Assembly: GCA_014773175.1 (NCBI GenBank)
Contig: VXCM01001534.1
Span: forward strand, 120,572 to 184,571
Reading direction: 5' to 3'
DNA: 64,000 nucleotides
Origin: Lucifuga dentata
Taxonomy: Eukaryota > Chordata > Actinopteri > Ophidiiformes > Bythitidae
The translations under genes and the position numbers were made by a program. Below are positions 22,683 through 33,999 of the stretch, one piece after another; position 1 is the first letter of the stretch, and every line of letters starts with the position of its first letter. The notes beneath the pieces were generated by a model. It saw only the letters and a program-made list of their open reading frames with translations, ran no database searches and was not told the DNA's origin.

Positions 22683-25428
22683 CTTTAGTTGTATAACACC
22701 TTTCATACACAACATGTAGCTCAAAGTGCTTTACATTTTTAAAAAAGAAATAAAAACAGGGAACACAGATTAAATTAACAAGTATAGGTAAAAATACAGT
22801 GCTTGGTATTGCAGAGAAAGCAAGCCATTAAAAAAAAAAAAGAAAACAAAGACAAAATGTTGTTTAGTGTTTGCTTCAGAAATATTGTGTATTTTGCACA
22901 TATTAATCCATTTTATGATTTTTAATTTTTGTTCAGACTTCTGGGTGATTTTAAAAATAAATATATAGAGAAATGACCATTTTGAATCATCTGTCAGTGT
23001 TTTTTTTTTATTTTTATTATTTTTTTTTATTTTTATTGTTTTTATTTTTCAGAGCTACTTTGCATGGTAGATGGTTTACATTGATTTTCTATGAAGTAAA
23101 TCATATATGATATAACAATATAACAATAATGTAAACATGTACACTCTTCAGTTTAACAATAGATAACATCATCATGCAGATAAATGCAATGCATTCATGT
23201 GATTATCATGTGATTTTTACATTTATAATCCATGTTGTGATTTCTACTTAACTTGTTATTGTATTATATCATAACACACAACATTCCAAAATAAATTGTA
23301 AAAATTTGACATTAACATTTAACATTTTTTTAATTAAATTTTCCCGTGACTGGAGTTTGTTTCCAAGCATATCATGGTAGTAAGCATCTCTCTGTAGAGG
23401 CTGATAGGTTGTCATGCCTGTACACTGAAATGTTAATCCTGCCCTCTGGAAATCCCTTTCAACCCCAAAATAAATCAATGTCTCAGCCTTTGATCACTAC
23501 ACATTCAAGAGCTCAAACAGACTCTGATAAGAGGGTCTTGATCAAGACTAATTAAGCCAGCAGCAACAACACATTCCCTTCTTCATTTTTCTGGGTTAAA
23601 CACACCTTGATTTTAATAATTTTGCCTCTTGTTTACTACGTTTTGTGTTTATGGGGCTGACAGGAAGTTAAGTTAATAGTGCAGGATGTGGCAGACAGTG
23701 TAGTGAAGCCACTTGATACTCATGACGGCAAATTATCCCCTCAGGTGGGACCCTGTACCAGCCAGTTGCCATGGTGACATCGCAAGGGCAAGTGTTGACG
23801 CAGGCTTTGCCGCCGGGAACCATCCAGATCCAGAACTCACAGGTAAGCACCCCAACCAACGATGCTTGGTCTGACACATTCGCTCCCCCCACCCACCCAC
23901 TGTCTCAGCTAGTTATTATTAAACGGGTCTCTTTACATCTTACAGAACCCAAAGCCGTCTTTTCATTGTCTCTGCCTGAACAAAACCCCCCACTGATAAA
24001 CTGAATGCAATTTGTTTATTCCCGTGATGCTTTGGTTGCTCGGAAAACACAATTCGTTAGGTTTGAATTTAAATGAGGCTATAATGTTATATGAGGGAAT
24101 AACTTAAAACCTCATTTAGGTAACATATCTTTTATCTGATGCATGATAACGAAAATGATGCATATATATACCTATATATATATATATTTAGAGTAGACCA
24201 CAGCAGTCTTCCATCACTATCTTGAGGGATGAAAAGAAAGAGTAAAAATTATTGGCAGGAAATGTGATTACAAATGCTCCAATGAAAGGCTATAACACAG
24301 TCATAGCCACATGAATGGCAGGAATTGAATTTTTAACGGCATGAGGAGACATTTATGGTTTTAATATTCTCTTTTTTCCAGTTCAATCCTTGGCCTCTAA
24401 AGGCATCGGTAGTTGTTTGTGGGTACCTGAGACCCTCACAGTATCTTTCCTCTTTGAGTCTTAGGTTGTATTGGACATGAATGAGCCTGGCTGTCTCTCC
24501 TTTATGTGAATTTCTCTCTGTTTCTGGTGAATAATTTAGCTGCAGTTTCTAGCTTCCTGTCATTAAAAGGAATGGGTTGATGCAAAAATTATGTTTCTAG
24601 AGTGTCTGCAGTTTTAATAAAATATGGATTCAAACACAGTTAATGCATTGTTAAAGGATGTAATACTGCAAAACAGCATCAGAGAGTAATTAAGTAAGTC
24701 TTAGAGGTCTACTTACTAAATTTCTACGGTGTCATGGGTCTGAGAAGAATGGATCAAATGACCAACATTGAAGTTCCAAAAAACAAATGAATTTGTTCCA
24801 AGTTTTTATCTTGCATTTCTTAATGGATGAAGCATTAACACTAGATTAAAATTTGTCTTATAATATATAATAGTAGAGTCACTGGCTTGGTTTCTATAAA
24901 TTTCAAACGTGCACAACTCAGAAAACCAGCCTAGGTCCTCCTGAGCGTGTCGCTGCTGAGGCCAGTCTTTGCCTGCTTTTTACAGCGTGCCACACTTGCC
25001 TACAGACATAAATACAAACTGGGAGGGGATCTGAGGGAACTAAGGGGATCTGGATCTGTCGCCCTCTTGGCATCAGGAGAGTCTCAGTTTTGGGATCGGT
25101 AATTCTGCGCTCGACAGGCGGAGGAGGCCTCGGTGAATAGCCGGGGCCAGGCTGAGGCAGAGATCTACATGCGGGCTGGGAATTGAACACAGCCCATCGC
25201 TACTTTGCCGACAAGCCCCAAGTAATCACACTCTCAAGCTCGGTGCCGCCAATTAATTCAACCCCGCTTTCCCCCGGAACAGACATTCCCAAGGCTGAGG
25301 GGGGATAAGAGGAGGGCGATCCACGTGACACCCAACTGCAGCTGTAATGAGTCCTGTTTTGTGTGTAGGGGGGAATCTGTATGTGTGAACGTGGATTTAT
25401 GGGTGTTTTGGGAGTTTGGGGGGTGGTG

Positions 25429-25462
<34 letters not shown>

Positions 25463-28400
25463 TGATTACATACATGTTTGTTATTTATCTCCCAGTTGGT
25501 TGGGATTCCTTCCTCATTCATCTCTACTATTACACTTTACATAAAATTAATCAGATTTTATTCTTCACCCAACTTGCATTTTTTAAAAATTTATTCATGA
25601 TTTAGTCCTGCCTGCATATGTTATGCATGTGAAATATTCATATCGCCCTCCAAATGATTTTAGCCACAAATGGGTCGTTACACTCGCTAAAGGATCCGCA
25701 CTTTCACTAGTGCTGCTTGGTACAATGACGCAACATATTTAATGTGCAGGTACTGAAAGAAAAGTGAATGGATCTTAATATGTGCTGATATATTTTGAAT
25801 AGAGGGTTGGGTAGTGACAGCTTTTGTTTTCAAAATGGGCTGGACATTTGTCTATATTGACCCCACGCACAGCGAGGATGATGGTTTGAGTGGCCAAAGA
25901 ATCTCCAAGGATCACAGTTAGAGAATTGCAGACATTAGTTGGGTCTTGGGGTCAGAAAGTCTCCAAAACTACGATTCAAATGCCACCAGGCCGATTGAAA
26001 AAAATATTTGTTTCACGATTAGACTTTATTTTTCCTTTCAATTATTTTACTGTAATTAAAGGTTCTATTTTCTTAATATTTTGATTGAAAGATCAAGAGG
26101 ATAGACAATAAAGAATTGTTTTTTCACAGCCCATTGTGCTTTTATTTTAACAAGGGTGCCCATATTTGTGAAGGGCTGCTGTAAATGATGTAATTCTGAG
26201 CTATGGCTTCCAAGTTTAGAGGTACAACAAACACAGCATTATAACTATGCCTGTTGTGCTTCCCATTGCTGGAATCCTTCCGTGTGAAACGCAGCTGCAG
26301 TTAATGCTGCCTGGTTTTTGGCGGTTTTTTTTTTTTTTTTTTTTTTTTTATTACACGTGGTCAAGTTGCACTAAGGTTTGAAGTCATACAAAGATCAAAG
26401 GTTGGAGGTACAAAGTGCCAAAATCTGTGCTTTAATTCAACATGGTGGATATTGGTAACATGAGAACATTCAAACTCTTTACTACCTCAACATCTGATGT
26501 AACCATAACCCAATTTTTACATGAATAACTCGACACTTAATTAAATTGTCATCATATTGTATCCCAAAATGTTCTCACAAGATTATCAACACTGTCCTCA
26601 CAAGCGTAGCTAACCAGACCAAACACACCATCCAGATGTACTCCTCAGGATGTCGAAGACTGTCAATACTCTAACTGAGAGCATCCTGTCCTTGAATACT
26701 CGCATTCCAAACAATACTATCTGAATATTGATTCACTCAACACTGAGACACAGTTGACATCGTCTTTACTCTGAAAAAACTCTGAAATATTCACTTTTCA
26801 CTGAAGAACTGTCTGACCCTCAGGTTCTTAACTGGTTTTTTTATCACTGCTCTTTAAATTCTTTGCCATAATACTCAGACTACTGACCTTCTTGTGTTTC
26901 CATATAGTCAAGGAGTGCTTCTTTTTTATATCTTAAGTATCATTACTCAAATTCAGTTACCATGGTGACACTTGAGGTGTTTCTGTCCTTGCCACAGAAA
27001 AAAAAAAAAAAAAAAAAGTTAGGTAATTGGTAGTCTCCCTTTGTTTCCGTGGCAACAATAACCAATACTCTCCATCCACTCCTTTTTCTTCTTTCTCTTT
27101 CCTCCACTCTCCTTCTCTCTTGGCATCCAATGAAAAGGTAAACGTGGACCTGTCCTCGCTCTTGGACAGCGAAGATAAGAAGTCCAAGAATAAGAGGGGT
27201 GTCCTGCCCAAGCACGCCACCAACATCATGCGCTCCTGGCTCTTTCAGCATCTCATGGTGAGGAAGAGGAGGTGAAGTGTGTGTATGGGTATTAAACGGC
27301 CCTTTGTTGGATCGATGATGAGCTGTGGTTAATGTCAAGGGCATAAAGTGGCAAAGATGAAAAAATGATGTGCCAGACAGATGGCAGGATCACTGAAATG
27401 GGAAGTGATAGAGTTCATGTCTTTCGTTTCTGTGTTTCTTCTTTCTTTCAGCACCCATACCCAACAGAAGACGAGAAGAGGCAGATTGCAGCGCAAACAA
27501 ATCTAACCCTTTTGCAAGTGAACAACTGGTAAGAATAAAAATCTTAAAGGACAATACCACAGATTTAGTATGTTTAAGCCCAGTATATACAACTCACATA
27601 CATGAGAACCATTTTCCCAAATATGCCACAGGAGTGGTACATTTTAGATTTTTGTTCCTACCTTTCAGACTGCCATTGGTTTCAGTTCATTTCAGCATGC
27701 TATTAAAATCAACTTGTAGAGACTTGCAACGTGCTTGAGATACATAATCCATCACAGTGAACATGATGTCTATTACGTTTTTTGTTGAAGTAACTTCATT
27801 TAGTCGATCCAACATGGAGCTGATCCAACATGGAGACAATGTATGTCTCCGCCAGGAAATACAGTCCCAGGAGAAGGCGGCTTTTACTGAAGAATTTTAA
27901 AATCTTTATTTTGACATAGGTGTTAGCAGGCAAAACATTGAATTTTAGTTTGGGGATATCAGCTGAACATTTTATTTTGAAAGATCAGGGGATTTGGTAA
28001 AATAACAGGATAACTAAAATACAGTTTTATGTTTTGGAAAGTGGTTGTCAGTAACGTAATGTGTAATATTTATTGGGTTTAAACATGCAAAATCTCTGGT
28101 ATGTTCTTTAATATTATGTTAAAGTCGTCATGTCTGTAAAAATAAAGACATGCTGTAATTTTCGTATTATAGCATGAGAGTGTCACTGAGACTAAACTTC
28201 AGTTGGCTGTAGCTTCCCCTTTTACATTCATGGAATTTTGGCGCCATCTCCTGGTCATGCATATCAAGTACATCAGAAAACATTCTGTGTTTTCCTTAAT
28301 CTCTAATTCTAGTTCTCTAACCAATGGTTGAAGAGTTCTGCTGCATTCTAAATTCTAATCCATCATTATCTGACAATAATTATCCATATCAGTAAAAGAA

Positions 28401-29703
28401 ATTTTGGTGATAAGTGTCTCATTTTCAAGCTCTTACTGTGTATCCCCTTTATCTATCTTATCGGCCCTGTCCCCGTCTCCAGGTTTATTAATGCTCGCAG
28501 GCGTATCCTCCAACCCATGCTGGATGCCAGCAACCCAGACCCAGCTCCAAAAGCCAAGAAGATGAAATCCCAGCACCGTCCAACACAGCGCTTCTGGCCC
28601 GACTCCATAGTGGCTGGAGTTCTGCAGACGCACAGATCACAAACAGGAAACAACTCAGACAGTAAGACAACGCCAAAAGAAACATTCCTCAGAAAACTGA
28701 AACTTCCCTTATGATTTTCAAAAACTACACCTGTAAAATTTTAGAATATAGAAAATATATTCCGGCAACCTGAGAGCTGCCAAATGTGTGTATGCATCAC
28801 TTGAAAGGTTTAGAAGTTGGATTTACTAGAAAAGGTTCATCTGTGTGTTTAAACTTAAACCACTAGATGACGCTGTTGAGTCTTTCTCTTCATTTATTTG
28901 GAAAATGTAAATTATTGTTAAAGAGTATCTAAATGGTGAAAACATCCATATTTTTTTCTGAAGGTACACAAATTCTTTAAATTTGAAACAAAATGATCAA
29001 ATTGCAAAGAATTACTTCATAGGTACTATATGGTTTTATTGTTGTCACCATGAAAAAAAAGTCCCCAGTTTCTTGTTAAATCTTATTATAGCAAAACGTT
29101 TCTCTCTTTGTAACAGCACACTTTCATGTTGCAGTGACAGATTTTTGTCATTATTAAAACTTGTGTTGTAATAACAAGAAACTTTTCCCACTGTGAAAAG
29201 AGACAAGAAATGATTTTATAAAAATGGAGTTGTCATTTTGTATGTTGTTATAAGTAGAAAGAGTTTTGGAGAAGATGTAGCCTATATTTTGCAGAACCAG
29301 ATATGCTCTCATTTATGTAGTTTTAATAAGCTTTGGATAGAACACAGAACATTTTTCAATTATACTACCTACGCCAAGGAGGTAATGTTTCATTTGCATG
29401 CTTTCATTGGTTGATTAGATTTTGAGGGGGATCCAGATAGAGGAATATTTTTTTTTATTTTAGGCATTTCAAGAAAAATTGTTTGCCCTAAAAACTAATT
29501 AATAATCATTTTTTAAAAAGTATTCTATAAACAGCAGGTGCAGTTTAGCCCAGATCTGACATTGCTGCTCAATAATTAATAAATGAGCAAAAAACATGCA
29601 ACTACCACCAAAGTGTAGCTAAGATGATGCTATCTTCAGCACTTATGGATATAGATTGGAAGAAGGTGATGAATTTGCACAAAAAAAAAAAAAAAAAAAA
29701 NAA

Positions 29704-29737
<34 letters not shown>

Positions 29738-30862
29738 TATCTTTTACATCTCAGATTTCAAGATAATGATAGTAAAAGTCTGGATTTGTATTGGCAATGA
29801 AAGCAAAATCAGAGAATTGTTGGCTGAGTTTGTGCTCTGGTGCCCTCTAGTGTTATCATTTCATATAACTGGAAAAACATTCAGATAAGACGTAGGTTAT
29901 AATGGAGAAGTTGATACGCAGTTTTGTTAACTTTTATTTATTTAATGCTTTGGAATGCTTTGGATGCAGTAAGATTTTACTCTTGTTGACCATGATGGTA
30001 GATGGTAGTCTGTTGCCTTAAAGGACCATACAGGCGATTGTTGCATACTACCTGCATGCACGTTATGTTACTGACAATCAATTTCCAACCCATAAAACTG
30101 CATTTTCTTTTTTTCCTGTAATTTTACCAAATCCTCTAATCTTGCAAAACACATATGTATGAATGTAGAAGGAACAGTCATTTTTAATGTGTCTCTAAAA
30201 ACCGTCTTCTTCTTGTGTGTCTACATTCCTTGGCAGAGACATACATTGTCTTCTATGCAGCTTTGTGTTGGACCGGTTCAATTAAGTAACTTTGAAAAAA
30301 AAAAAAAAAAAAAAAAGATCGAGATTTTGGTTTGCTGTGATGGATGGATGGATGGATGGATGGATGGATGGACCTTTCTCATGTATGTTTCAAGTCTCTC
30401 TACAAGTTGAAAAATTTTCTGTGAAAGTTTGTAGTTATTGTTAAAAGGAAAATATGTCACTAAAACATATTTCTTGTAATAGCATATTTAATTATCGCAA
30501 TATTTTTTCTCGTTAGAATAACGCATATGATTTTTCTAACCTTTGTGCCTGTTGCCTGAATTCCCACAGACCCACTAAGCATGGAAAGCCTCCAGTCCCT
30601 GTCATCAGACTCGGCCACCCTGGCCATGCAGCAAGCCATGCTGGCAGCCGACGACTCCATGGACGGCACCGAGGAAGAGGAGGAAGATGAGGAGGAGGAG
30701 GAGGAGGAAGAGGAGGAAGGAATGGAGGAGGAGGAGGAGGAGGATGAGGAGGATGGAGAAGAGGAAAATGACAGGGGGAGGCAGATGGCCAGCAGAGGAG
30801 GAGGAGGAGGAGGAGGAGGAAGGAGAGATCTGAGTATGGAGCACAGAGAGGAACTGGAGTAG
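18389..30862 (+). CDS. pknox2: pknox2 (PREP2) TALE homeodomain factor, 3' eight coding exons
   Basis: Exons 18389-18560, 21097-21282, 21421-21556, 23745-23842, 27138-27257, 27452-27528, 28483-28661 and 30570-30862 join in one frame with GT-AG borders, giving 419 residues and a stop. The product is a nuclear TALE homeodomain protein of the MEIS/PREP group. It binds DNA with PBX partners through its N-terminal MEINOX region (exons 1-2 here) and contacts TGACAG-type sites by a 63-residue homeodomain (about residues 214-276). The linker reading ALYQP-like, TSQGQV and IQIQN-like matches PKNOX2 better than PKNOX1. Human PKNOX2 is about 470 residues, so roughly 55-60 N-terminal residues are missing, in exons upstream of the window or not recognised. 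No frameshift or stop is seen, and the gene looks functional. Confidence 0.95.
18561..21096. other. pknox2 intron
   Basis: 18,995-19,260 has mixed composition with no repeat match and could be a conserved element. 19,443-19,690 is a diverged fragment of the R2 family (see 31,566-32,673), matching it in the CATAGGTCCTG-like and TTGAACATTGT stretches. The rest is AT-rich unique DNA. Confidence 0.5.
21097..21282 (+). CDS. pknox2: pknox2 exon, second half of MEINOX domain
   Basis: Flanked by TTCTGTCAG and GTGAGT. It encodes 62 residues in phase 0: [20 protein letters not shown], then [16 protein letters not shown] and [11 protein letters not shown]. These are the second MEINOX block (PBX-binding helices) and the start of the linker. 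The first codon ATG is internal, not a translation start. Confidence 0.96.
21283..21420 (+). other. 138-base stop-free pknox2 intron
   Basis: The intron has GT (GTGAGT) and AG (CCCCCCCAG) ends but is 46 codons long and open in the coding frame. Retention would insert 46 residues between MEINOX and the linker without breaking the reading frame. The inserted sequence is Cys/Ser/His-rich and has no family similarity I recognise. Confidence 0.8.
21421..21556 (+). CDS. pknox2: pknox2 linker exon
   Basis: Encodes 45 residues plus one base. It is serine-, valine- and glutamine-rich ([20 protein letters not shown], then NSQVVSG), matching the PKNOX2 linker between MEINOX and homeodomain. The donor is CAGGTGAGG. 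Confidence 0.93.
21557..23744. other. pknox2 intron with repeats
   Basis: Contains an A-run interrupted by N21920 (21,901-21,939), a piece of the R3 family in reverse (22,470-22,612, see 34,000-35,342), an (AAT)n microsatellite at 22,620-22,681, and a short copy of a dispersed repeat ending CTCAAAGTGCTTTACA (22,684-22,735). From 22,860 to 23,740 it is AT-rich unique DNA. Confidence 0.6.
23745..23842 (+). CDS. pknox2: pknox2 linker exon
   Basis: Flanked by CCCCTCAG and GTAAGC. Two bases complete a glycine codon, then 32 residues follow, including [15 protein letters not shown] and [13 protein letters not shown]. This hydrophobic/glutamine-rich stretch is diagnostic of PKNOX2 against PKNOX1 by my recall of the human protein. 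Confidence 0.94.
23843..27137. other. pknox2 intron, with conserved-looking and transposon-derived parts
   Basis: 24,930-25,350 is unusually GC-rich and repeat-free for this window and is a candidate regulatory element. A (GT)n tract lies at 25,431-25,462. A Tc1-like remnant lies at about 25,690-26,185 and a T-run at 26,320-26,350. A short A-run sits at 26,998-27,017, just before the next exon. Confidence 0.45.
25690..26185 (+). mobile_element. Tc1/mariner-like transposon remnant
   Basis: 25,890-25,990 reads as a helix-turn-helix of a Tc1-like transposase ([20 protein letters not shown], then SKTTIQ). It has a stop soon after and no catalytic DDE region. The right end (CACAGCCCATTGTGC ... 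GGGTGCCCATATTTGTG) resembles Tc1 ends. It is a heavily deleted fossil. Confidence 0.5.
27138..27257 (+). CDS. pknox2: pknox2 exon, start of homeodomain
   Basis: Follows a long CT tract and AAAAG, and ends ATG|GTGAGG. Its 40 residues include [19 protein letters not shown] and [15 protein letters not shown], the basic arm and helix 1 of a TALE homeodomain. The three-residue TALE loop (P-Y-P) begins in the next exon. Confidence 0.97.
27452..27528 (+). CDS. pknox2: pknox2 exon, TALE loop and homeodomain helices 2-3
   Basis: Encodes [20 protein letters not shown] then LQVNN and the first two bases of the tryptophan codon. HPYP is the TALE three-residue loop extension that contacts PBX. The intron splits the invariant W of WFINARRR, the site also used in other TALE genes. 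Confidence 0.97.
27529..28482. mobile_element. pknox2 intron occupied by R1 copy C (27,543-28,115)
   Basis: The element starts CTTAAAGGACAATACCA and ends TATGTTCTTTAA, with the R1 body between (TGCCATTGGTTTCAGTTCATTTC, TAACTTCATTTAGTCGATCC, TTTTGAAAGATCAGGGGATTT). It has an internal short duplication GATCCAACATGGAG at about 27,805-27,835. Only about 370 bases of ordinary intron separate it from the next exon. The insertion is 15 bases after the exon donor. Confidence 0.75.
28483..28661 (+). CDS. pknox2: pknox2 exon, homeodomain end and basic tail
   Basis: Completes the W codon, then [20 protein letters not shown], a basic cluster [20 protein letters not shown] and IVAGVLQ. Recognition helix 3 is intact (WFINARRR). 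The downstream part matches the conserved PKNOX2 C-terminal segment including RFWP. It ends one base into an asparagine codon before GTAAGA. Confidence 0.97.
28662..30569. other. pknox2 intron with R1 copy D, A-run and (ATGG)n
   Basis: 29,375-29,540 is a short copy of the AAGGAGGT repeat. An A-run of about 40 bases with N29701 ends in an (AT)n tract (29,683-29,740). R1 copy D, in the orientation opposite to copy A, runs from 30,018 to about 30,412 and is truncated. It carries an A-run at 30,296-30,316 and an eight-unit (ATGG)n tract at 30,340-30,371. Otherwise unique AT-rich DNA. Confidence 0.65.
30570..30862 (+). CDS. pknox2: pknox2 last coding exon, acidic tail
   Basis: Follows TTCCCACAG and ends at TAG (30,860-30,862). 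After [20 protein letters not shown] and [13 protein letters not shown] it encodes a run of about 40 Glu/Asp residues from GAG/GAA/GAT codons, then a glycine-rich and basic end ([12 protein letters not shown]) finishing EHREELE. Human PKNOX2 also has an acidic tail after SLDGTEEE. Here the tail is extended by triplet-repeat-like DNA, and its final residues differ from the human ending. Confidence 0.95.
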
Positions 30863-31565
30863 TAAAAGAGAGGGGGAGGGAACTTTGACCTCAGCTAGGA
30901 CAGCTCTAATGCTTATGATGCTTGAGGGCATTTAAGGGCATATTAGGTTTTTTACAGATCACCATCAGACTCTCTGCAGAGCCACCGCCCACTCACTGAC
31001 CATGATTAGAAAACAGAAAATATTACTTTATTGTTGAATATATATTGTATCATTACGCAGTCGTACCTGCTTTTGCAGTGAGCTCCATAAATATTTGGAT
31101 AGCAGCACATTATTTTACTTTATACTCATTATTTATCAAAGCAAATGGCACAAGAACTCAAAAATTAAAAGACTTGCTGTCAGTTTCAAACTGAAGACAT
31201 TTTTAACAGTTTTCAACAACAGTTAATGAGCTAGAAGATGAATTTTGATAGTCATTTCTTCCTCCATTAAAGTTATTTAAAGCTCTGTGAAGGAGCTGCT
31301 ATTATATTTGATAAATCTGACAGTTGAATTCTCACATAAATTAGAATGAAATGAAGAGATGTTGGACAGGAGAATGAGTTTTTTAACATGATTTTGTATG
31401 AGTACTGGCATACATGCTGCAGAAATCTGTACACAGTCATAAATATCTGACTGCATGTGTCAAATATCTTCTTTACTGAATGTAATCTGTCTAAATATTT
31501 TGGCACTTTGAACAGCTTTTTAACTGTTCATCATCATCAGTCAGCATTATGACTGAAACACTCAA
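30863..31565 (+). other. probable pknox2 3' untranslated region
   Basis: Non-coding DNA following the stop codon, before the R2 mobile element. I saw no clear AATAAA signal near by, so the true end of the transcript is unknown and may extend further. Confidence 0.4.
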
Positions 31566-32673
31566 TTTAAAGGGGGACATATTATGCTTTTGTTATTTTC
31601 ATTTTTCTGCAGTTTGTATTGAACATTGTCAAAGTTGCAAAACTTGAAGTTCACATGGAATGTAAAAGTATCCATAAAGACAAACCCATAGGTCCTGGAC
31701 TGCCCTGAAAGATTTTTGATTAGTCCTTTACTTCCGTTACGTTTAACATATTGTAACACAGTTGACCCACTGACACACCTGGTTACACACACCCACCAAG
31801 TACGTGGCTAGCGAGTGAGTGTTTGGCCAGCATCTGTGTTTTTCAGACCATGTGTGTTGCAAAGCAGATGGCCAATCAGAGCAGAGTAAGCTTTCAGGAT
31901 GGCCCCTTAAAGAGCTAGCGCCTAAAATGGAATGTTTTTACTCAGTGTGCACAGCAGTGCTACAGCAAGGTAGAGCAGAAGTGGGTTAATGTGTGTGTGT
32001 TTTTTTTTTTGTTTGTTTGTTTTTTTTGCATGTTAAAGGGGGAATCCATCAATTATACACTTCAATCTCAAGTTTAGTGGTCACAGAGGGCAGGGCATGT
32101 AAAAACAACTGTATAAATGATTTTGTGACTGTAAAACTGACCTTTATGATATCATGAGTTACTCTGTGATGCTGTAAACCATCAAGTCAAGTCAAGTTTA
32201 TTTTTATAGCCCAATATCACATACAATGTCTCAAAGGACTCTACAGACCCACACATCAACGGTTCCCGACCCAACCCAACCTATCTAAGAAGACGAAGAA
32301 AAACTCCCTAATAAAAAAAAACTTAACATAAAGGAAAAAAAGGAAGAAACCCCATCAACTTAAAACCGTAAAAGTAACACACTAAAAAAGTCAGCAAAGC
32401 CACTCCTACAACCTTGTAGCCACTTCAACCTTCCTGAGCTCCACAAGTGGCTTTTATTTTCTAACTTCTTCAGGAAATAACTCTTATGATGTCATAAGGG
32501 TCAGTATCCCTGACTTCACTCCCTCTAATTTCACAGTTGTTTCCCCATGACCAATTAATGAATTTGATGTGTAGAACAAGTGGAGTTGTCCTTTAAAACA
32601 TCGGTTAGGTTTCACAATTTACCCCTAAAGGAAAATAAGAACATGGAAATCTTTATAATATGTCCCCTTTAAA
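31566..32673. mobile_element. R2 family terminal-inverted-repeat element with internal insertion
   Basis: The ends are inverted copies: TTTAAAGGGGGACATATTATG at the left and TAATATGTCCCCTTTAAA at the right. The length is about 1.1 kb and there is no transposase. Within it, 32,184-32,430 matches a second dispersed repeat (CAAGTCAAGTTTATTTTTAT, then CAATGTCTCAAAGGACTC), also seen at 61,075-61,145, so this is a nested insertion. A diverged R2 fragment lies at 19,443-19,690. Confidence 0.75.
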
Positions 32674-33799
32674 ACTGACTGTCCATTATTTTTGCATTTA
32701 ACGTGGCATGTTGCTTCCTAGAAATCAGAGTGCATTGACACAAAGAAAAAACAAGTGTAATGCTGTCCAAATATCTGCAGAGCTCTTCCATCGTTGGGAT
32801 ATCACTCACACCTTGAAATGATTCATAGGTTCTCAGGTTGAACAACGCTTTCATTCGGCAACTTTATTCCTTGAAACACTGACTCATAGCTGCAGCATTT
32901 TTTTTTTTTTTTTTTTANTTTTTTTTTTTTTTTTTTTAAAGCATGGCTTTTGGAAAAGTGTTTTTCTTCTCATATGAGCAAAAAAACCCTGTAGTAAATC
33001 AGTGTAGACTGACTGCACAAACTATGTATATTGGATTTTTTCATATGTTTGCATTCTGGTGTTGGAGGTTTGCATATTTATTCTGTTTTTGGTGTGGCCT
33101 CAGAGAGTAGCTCAAGGATGAACATCAGTGACAAAGACAATGACGCAGTCGGTTCCCGATAAATGGAATCGCTGGTGGTCATGCACATACTTGAACTTCA
33201 ACTATCAATTTCTTGTGTAATTTTCTGACCTAGGAGGATTTGAAACAGAGCCTGGTAAATACCATCAGACTACAAATGTTTTCCATTCACATCTCAACAA
33301 GGAGAGAAATGGCACGGAAATGACTTTCAGATTCCCAGCTGACAGAAACAATGACATTTACTGGCAAGACAATTTCAAGAAAAACAAGGAAGGGACAAAA
33401 ACTCCTGTTGGAATCTCTTTCGATTTTATGTGAAGGATTTTGAAAAAACTGTGAAACCTTTCAGCTCTCTGTTTTGTACTAAAACACAGCCGCAGTCATT
33501 TCTAATGTGAAGACGTCTAGAAAAGAAAACCATGTTATACTGAATGTTCTGATTGTTCATTGTGAAGTATGTTGTTCATTAATATTCTTTTTTTTTTCTC
33601 AATTGCTTTTATAAATGGATCTTCCAGAGCAAGTGACAGACAATAGGGGATATTTCTATTTCATTTGTATACTTTGTTGTCATAATCTATTGTGTTTCAA
33701 TAGACCAATTTTAATAATTAAAACATGTAAAGGTACTGATTTTTGAAGTCCTGACATGAACGTGGTGCATAATGGTTCAGCTAAAAGTGGCTGAAAACT
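32674..33799. other. intergenic, no gene seen
   Basis: Contains a T-run broken by A-N (32,899-32,936, N32918), interpreted as an assembly join, and AT-rich unique DNA. No open frame resembles a known protein. Confidence 0.4.
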
Positions 33800-33999
33800 A
33801 TTGGTACCCCTCTGTCACAGTTGAAACTTAAAAAAAAGTATTTGGTATCTACTAATTCCTTATTTCACATTTAATAGAAACAATGCTTTTTATTATGACT
33901 CAGGTTATTTTAATCAGAATGAAAATGGCATGGAAAAAATATTGATACCGTTAATCTGATATTTAATGCATCAGCCTTTGGAGACATATGGGATAGTTC

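Noticed and set aside
30605..30931. Ser/Leu-rich minus-strand frame
   Set aside because: It is the antisense of the GAG/GGA triplet repeats in the pknox2 acidic tail.
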